Positions 7,159 through 9,841 of a DNA stretch of 9,841 nucleotides are shown here, piece by piece. The position numbers were made by a program, and so were the translations under genes. Positions within the stretch are counted from its first letter, which is position 1. Each line of letters opens with the position of its first letter. A model generated the notes under the pieces. That model was not told the DNA's origin, did not search any database, and worked only from the letters and a program-made list of their open reading frames with translations. Location of the stretch: positions 26,298 through 36,138 of the forward strand of contig JAAUZW010000028.1 in NCBI GenBank assembly GCA_014804385.1. Direction: 5' to 3'. Source of the stretch: Lachnospiraceae bacterium (lineage in GTDB: Bacteria > Bacillota > Clostridia > Lachnospirales > Lachnospiraceae).

Positions 7159-8307
7159 ATGGAAAAGAAAAAGTCTGCCAAAATGGACGAGCAATCAAAT
7201 CTGAGCAAAAGTAAGGCAAAACGGGAAGCACGCAGAAAGCAGGTTCAAAAAGCAAAAAGGAATGCAAATGCTGCTAAAATAACGGGAATCGCAGTGGTTG
7301 CGGTTATTGTGCTTGGAATTGTGCTGATAGTGGGAAGACAGTTGTACGTTTTGTCGATCCGCACGACTCCTTCCGCAGATTACAGTGCGGGACTTACAGA
7401 GGATGGCAGGATTGCGGATGCGGATATGGCGACAATGGTTACCCTGACTGATTACAAGAATATTCCGGTGGATGCGAATGAGGTTGCCGCTACGGCAGAA
7501 GAAGTAGAGGAGGAGATCAGTTCAACGCTGGAAGCTTACAAGGAACTCAGCACGGATGAACAATTGGAAATTGTTGATGGTGATGAAGTCAATATTGATT
7601 TTGTGGGAACTGTTGACGGTGTTGAATTTGAAGGCGGAAACAGCGGTGGAGAAGGTTATGATCTAACCATCGGATCAGGATCTTTTGTCGATGATTTTGA
7701 ACAGCAGTTGATCGGATATAAGCCGGGCGATGAGGTGACTGTGGAGGTGACTTTTCCGGAAGATTACAGCGAAGAACTGGCCGGTAAAGATGCCAGCTTT
7801 GCGGTGACTGTCAACGGTATTATGGTGACACCGGAGCTTACAGATGCTTTTGTAGCAGAGAATTTGGAGGATACGGAGGGCGTATCGACTGCGGCAGAAT
7901 ACCGTGCAAAAGTGGAAGATGATTTTTATCAGGAGCATCTTCAGGAGTATCTTACGACATATGTGTTGGAAAATTCCACGGTGAATACTTATCCTAATAA
8001 GTATGTCAAGACCCAAAAGTCCATTCTGAAATATGGCGACAACAGTCCGGAGGCAGATGACGAAATTGCTTATGAGAAAGAGCTCACAGAGCGGGCCAAG
8101 GAGAATGTAAAAGAGGAAATGATCTATCAGGCTGTCTTTGAGGATGCAGGCTTGTCATTTGATGCGGATACCTATTTCGCGGAACAGGCGGAAGAAATGG
8201 GAGAGGAGTATGTAGAAAATAACAAGGAAACGTATGGAGCAGGATATTTGGCACAAAGCGAGAGAAAACAGATGGTGATTGATTATCTGGTGGGCTTGTA
8301 TCGTTGA
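7159..8307 (+). CDS. Membrane-anchored FKBP-type peptidyl-prolyl isomerase, trigger-factor-like
   Basis: A 382-residue protein with a highly basic, Lys/Arg-rich N-terminus (1-40), one hydrophobic helix at about 41-59, and a large acidic domain beyond it. Residues 140-222 match the FKBP domain of trigger factor: DGDEVNIDFVG, DGVEFEGG, IGSGSFVDDFEQQLIGYKPG, the VTFPEDY motif and LAGKDASF. The remainder (about 225-382) is charged and helix-rich, like the substrate-binding arms of trigger factor. The positive residues before the helix and the lack of a lipobox or signal-peptidase site suggest a type II anchored protein with its chaperone/isomerase part outside the membrane, perhaps aiding folding of secreted proteins as PrsA does; that role is inferred. 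The start at 7159 follows AGGAAGAGGG. A 130-base gap separates it from the EAL gene, where no clear promoter stands out. A strong terminator follows. Confidence 0.88.
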   Translation: MEKKKSAKMDEQSNLSKSKAKREARRKQVQKAKRNANAAKITGIAVVAVIVLGIVLIVGRQLYVLSIRTTPSADYSAGLTEDGRIADADMATMVTLTDYKNIPVDANEVAATAEEVEEEISSTLEAYKELSTDEQLEIVDGDEVNIDFVGTVDGVEFEGGNSGGEGYDLTIGSGSFVDDFEQQLIGYKPGDEVTVEVTFPEDYSEELAGKDASFAVTVNGIMVTPELTDAFVAENLEDTEGVSTAAEYRAKVEDDFYQEHLQEYLTTYVLENSTVNTYPNKYVKTQKSILKYGDNSPEADDEIAYEKELTERAKENVKEEMIYQAVFEDAGLSFDADTYFAEQAEEMGEEYVENNKETYGAGYLAQSERKQMVIDYLVGLYR

Positions 8308-8319
8308 ATGAAAACGTAT

Positions 8320-8358
8320 AACGGGGTATTCCAAAAAAGCATGGAATCCCCCGTTTTT
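8320..8358 (+). terminator. Intrinsic terminator shared by two convergent genes
   Basis: AACGGGGTATTCCA (8320-8333) pairs with TGGAATCCCCCGTT (8342-8355) across an 8-base loop, with one mismatch in 14 pairs, running into TTTTT at 8354-8358. It lies 12 bases after the FKBP-like gene stop and just beyond the minus-strand DUF3892 stop. On the minus strand the T-tract is poorer, though the A-rich left flank provides some U residues. Confidence 0.88.
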
Positions 8359-8365
8359 ATCGGTT

Positions 8366-8671
8366 TTAACCTGATACCGAAGGTAGATTTCCTAAGTTAT
8401 TGTTTTCAGTACCATCCGGCAGTGACTTCAAATATTCCGTATCTTTTCTATGGGCAATGCCGACGCCTTTAATTTCCCCGTTTCTGGCAAGGGCTACGCC
8501 TTCTTCTTTGGAAACGGTGGAACCGTCGGATAACTGATAGCCGTTGATGCGACCGCTGCTTTTGACAAGACCGACAATTTCTTTTGCATCGCTTTTGGGC
8601 TGCGGAATATCATCCAGTGTGTTTCTGGCGAGTGCTTCGGTGAGTGTATCTTTATCTATATTTTTTATCAT
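8366..8671 (-). CDS. DUF3892 domain-containing small protein
   Basis: A 101-residue soluble protein of unknown function. Residues 30-98 carry the DUF3892 pattern as I recall it: a short strand, then GRINGYQLSDG, VSKEEGVALARNGEIKGVGIA, and TEYLKSLPDG with a closing NNLGNLP. No catalytic residues are evident. The family is small, found mainly in Firmicutes, and its role is not established. The N-terminal 29 residues are a separate polar leader, rich in Asp and Lys. The start at 8671 is supported by AAAAGGAGA on the minus strand (8677-8685). Transcription converges on the FKBP-like gene, with the shared terminator between them. The gene appears monocistronic, since its nearest upstream neighbour points the other way. 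I do not infer a function. Confidence 0.82.
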   Translation of the reverse strand: MIKNIDKDTLTEALARNTLDDIPQPKSDAKEIVGLVKSSGRINGYQLSDGSTVSKEEGVALARNGEIKGVGIAHRKDTEYLKSLPDGTENNNLGNLPSVSG

Positions 8672-8974
8672 GAAATTCTCCTTTTTGATGGTATTTTTAA
8701 TTTATAGTTATGTAATTATTATTTTGTATCAGAAAGAAAAATATATACATATCAACCACATATCAAGAGTCCTCCAAATGCGAAACTGCAATCTATACCC
8801 TAAAAAGTGCGAATTGTACCAAGCCAATAAATATTTACCTATTAGATGATATTATGTATGCATATTGCATTAAGAAATTTCTATTTCTCTTTGCAGAGAA
8901 GTTTTGGTGCTTACCATAAAATGTTAGTTTTGATGTAAAAAGATACATAAGGATTAAGAATGCGGAGGATCGGT
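8672..8974. other. AT-rich divergent intergenic region
   Basis: This 303-base stretch separates the minus-strand DUF3892 gene from the plus-strand receptor-like gene, so it should hold both promoters. I see a tentative minus-strand promoter (8738-8766), a small palindrome ATGCA-tat-TGCAT at 8858-8870, and a short hairpin TTCTCT-ttgc-AGAGAA at 8885-8900 followed by GTTTTGG. A plus-strand reading frame across 8544-8849 is mostly antisense to DUF3892 and then AT-rich with no support, so I do not call it. No riboswitch, tRNA or repeat array was recognised. Confidence 0.55.
8738..8766 (-). promoter_or_regulatory. Candidate promoter for the DUF3892 gene
   Basis: On the minus strand TTGATA (8761-8766) is followed after exactly 17 bases by TATTTT (8738-8743). 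The -35 matches consensus at five of six positions and the -10 at four of six. The leader would be about 60 bases. The region is so AT-rich that chance matches are likely. Confidence 0.35.
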
Positions 8975-9841
8975 ATGGTAAACGAGATTGAGTTTAAAAA
9001 AGCGAATAACTATTCGTTAAAATGTATGCGCGTCACTTTTATTGTATTGGTTATAGCATGGATTTTGAACGTGCTGCACATTTTTATAGTGGATCAGACT
9101 ATTATGAACAGCGCTCTCATTGGTGTAACTATATTTGTGTTGTTGGGACATGCTGTTAAATATGTAATTGGTTTTGAGAAGGCGGTATCCAACTACATCA
9201 TGCTTTTTTTGCTGGTGGCTATGATTTCCTTTGCTAATATGGAATTGGCTTATCATGCATCCCTATTTATGATTTTTCCTATGGTTACTTCCATTGTCTA
9301 TACTGAGAAAAAGTATAAGAGTTTTACTTTTGCATTGACCATTGGCGGTTTCTTCCTTTCTGTTGTTGGCGGATATTATTGGGGACTGTGTGACGCCAAC
9401 ACATTACTTTTGACTACGACAACCTCAACCAAAGAAGCAGAAGCACTTTTAGCAGGCACTTTTAATATTAATACGAATCTGGTGAATCTTATTTTGTTCT
9501 TTGCGTTTCCCAGAATTATGGCACTGGTGGCATTTAATGCTGTCTTAAATTACATCAAAAACACCCTTTTGGAAAAAATCCAAAAAGAGCAGGAAGGAAT
9601 GCAGATGGCTGAACTTCTCAAAAAGTGTGAATCTGCCTCTGAGGAACTGGTTACTATGGTGGGAAATGTGGAAGAAAATCTGGAGAACTCCCGGCGTGCC
9701 AATGAACAGATTGTATCTTCTGCTCGTGATACATCAGAAGATTGTGATGAAAGCCGTAATCAGGTGGTGCGTATTCAGGAAAGTGTCTCGGAGATGTCAG
9801 AGGCTATCGATGGTATTTATCAAAATACCAAAGAAATGTTC
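8975..9841 (+). CDS. Six-helix membrane receptor, methyl-accepting chemotaxis protein-like (truncated by window end)
   Basis: The frame is open from the ATG at 8975 to the last base, giving 289 residues without a stop; the C-terminus lies outside the window. Hydrophobic segments at about 19-38, 46-65, 74-88, 93-110, 117-137 and 166-190 predict six membrane helices. Residues 195-289 are polar and heptad-patterned (KIQKEQEGMQMAELL, then SEELVTMVGNVEENLENS), like the start of a chemoreceptor signalling coiled coil with small Ser/Ala positions. The conserved receptor tip is not in view, so the assignment rests on architecture. Unlike classical chemoreceptors it has no extracellular ligand domain and no obvious HAMP domain. 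GGAGG at 8964-8968 supports the start; an in-frame ATG at 8960, with AAGGA before it, is a weaker alternative adding five residues. Its composition is more AT-rich than the sugar genes. Confidence 0.72.
   Translation, partial: MVNEIEFKKANNYSLKCMRVTFIVLVIAWILNVLHIFIVDQTIMNSALIGVTIFVLLGHAVKYVIGFEKAVSNYIMLFLLVAMISFANMELAYHASLFMIFPMVTSIVYTEKKYKSFTFALTIGGFFLSVVGGYYWGLCDANTLLLTTTTSTKEAEALLAGTFNINTNLVNLILFFAFPRIMALVAFNAVLNYIKNTLLEKIQKEQEGMQMAELLKKCESASEELVTMVGNVEENLENSRRANEQIVSSARDTSEDCDESRNQVVRIQESVSEMSEAIDGIYQNTKEMF

Noticed and set aside
8544..8849. Plus-strand 101-codon frame with a hydrophobic stretch
   Set aside because: It overlaps the start of the minus-strand DUF3892 gene antisense, then runs through AT-rich intergenic DNA; no RBS precedes it.
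8770..8970. Possible cyclic di-GMP riboswitch upstream of the receptor-like gene, given the EAL gene nearby
   Set aside because: I could not find the conserved core segments or paired helices of either c-di-GMP riboswitch class.

Overview
The window looks like chromosomal DNA from an anaerobic Firmicute, most likely a gut Lachnospiraceae-type Clostridium. This is inferred from AGGAGG-type ribosome binding sites, moderate GC in the metabolic genes with AT-rich intergenic DNA, and the protein families present (short class I mannose-6-phosphate isomerase, DUF3892, a membrane-anchored trigger-factor-like FKBP). It contains seven genes, six on the plus strand and one on the minus strand. No tRNA, rRNA, CRISPR array, insertion sequence or phage gene was seen.

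Region 1 (1-3605) is a two-gene sugar operon: a cytosolic SGNH/GDSL esterase with a C-terminal beta-rich domain, then a bifunctional protein joining a complete GH1 beta-glycosidase to a complete class I mannose-6-phosphate isomerase (PMI/ManA). Both halves keep every catalytic or metal-binding residue I could check. A perfect 12-bp hairpin at 3643-3674 follows.

Region 2 (3675-7028) is a second transcription unit: a type-B carboxylesterase, then, 20 bases later, a PAS / degenerate GGDEF / intact EAL protein that should hydrolyse cyclic di-GMP. My reading is that regions 1 and 2 together handle ester-decorated beta-linked oligosaccharides inside the cell (de-esterify, cleave, channel mannose-6-P to fructose-6-P). 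Acetylated glucomannan fragments are the best guess. A c-di-GMP phosphodiesterase is tied to the second esterase.

Region 3 (7029-8671) holds a membrane-anchored FKBP/trigger-factor-like peptidyl-prolyl isomerase and, convergent to it across a shared terminator, a small DUF3892 protein of unknown function.

Region 4 (8672-9841) is a 303-base AT-rich intergenic stretch, then a more AT-rich gene cut by the window end. It encodes six predicted membrane helices followed by a coiled coil, resembling the front of a methyl-accepting chemotaxis protein.

The most noteworthy item is the GH1-PMI fusion and its setting between two different esterases.
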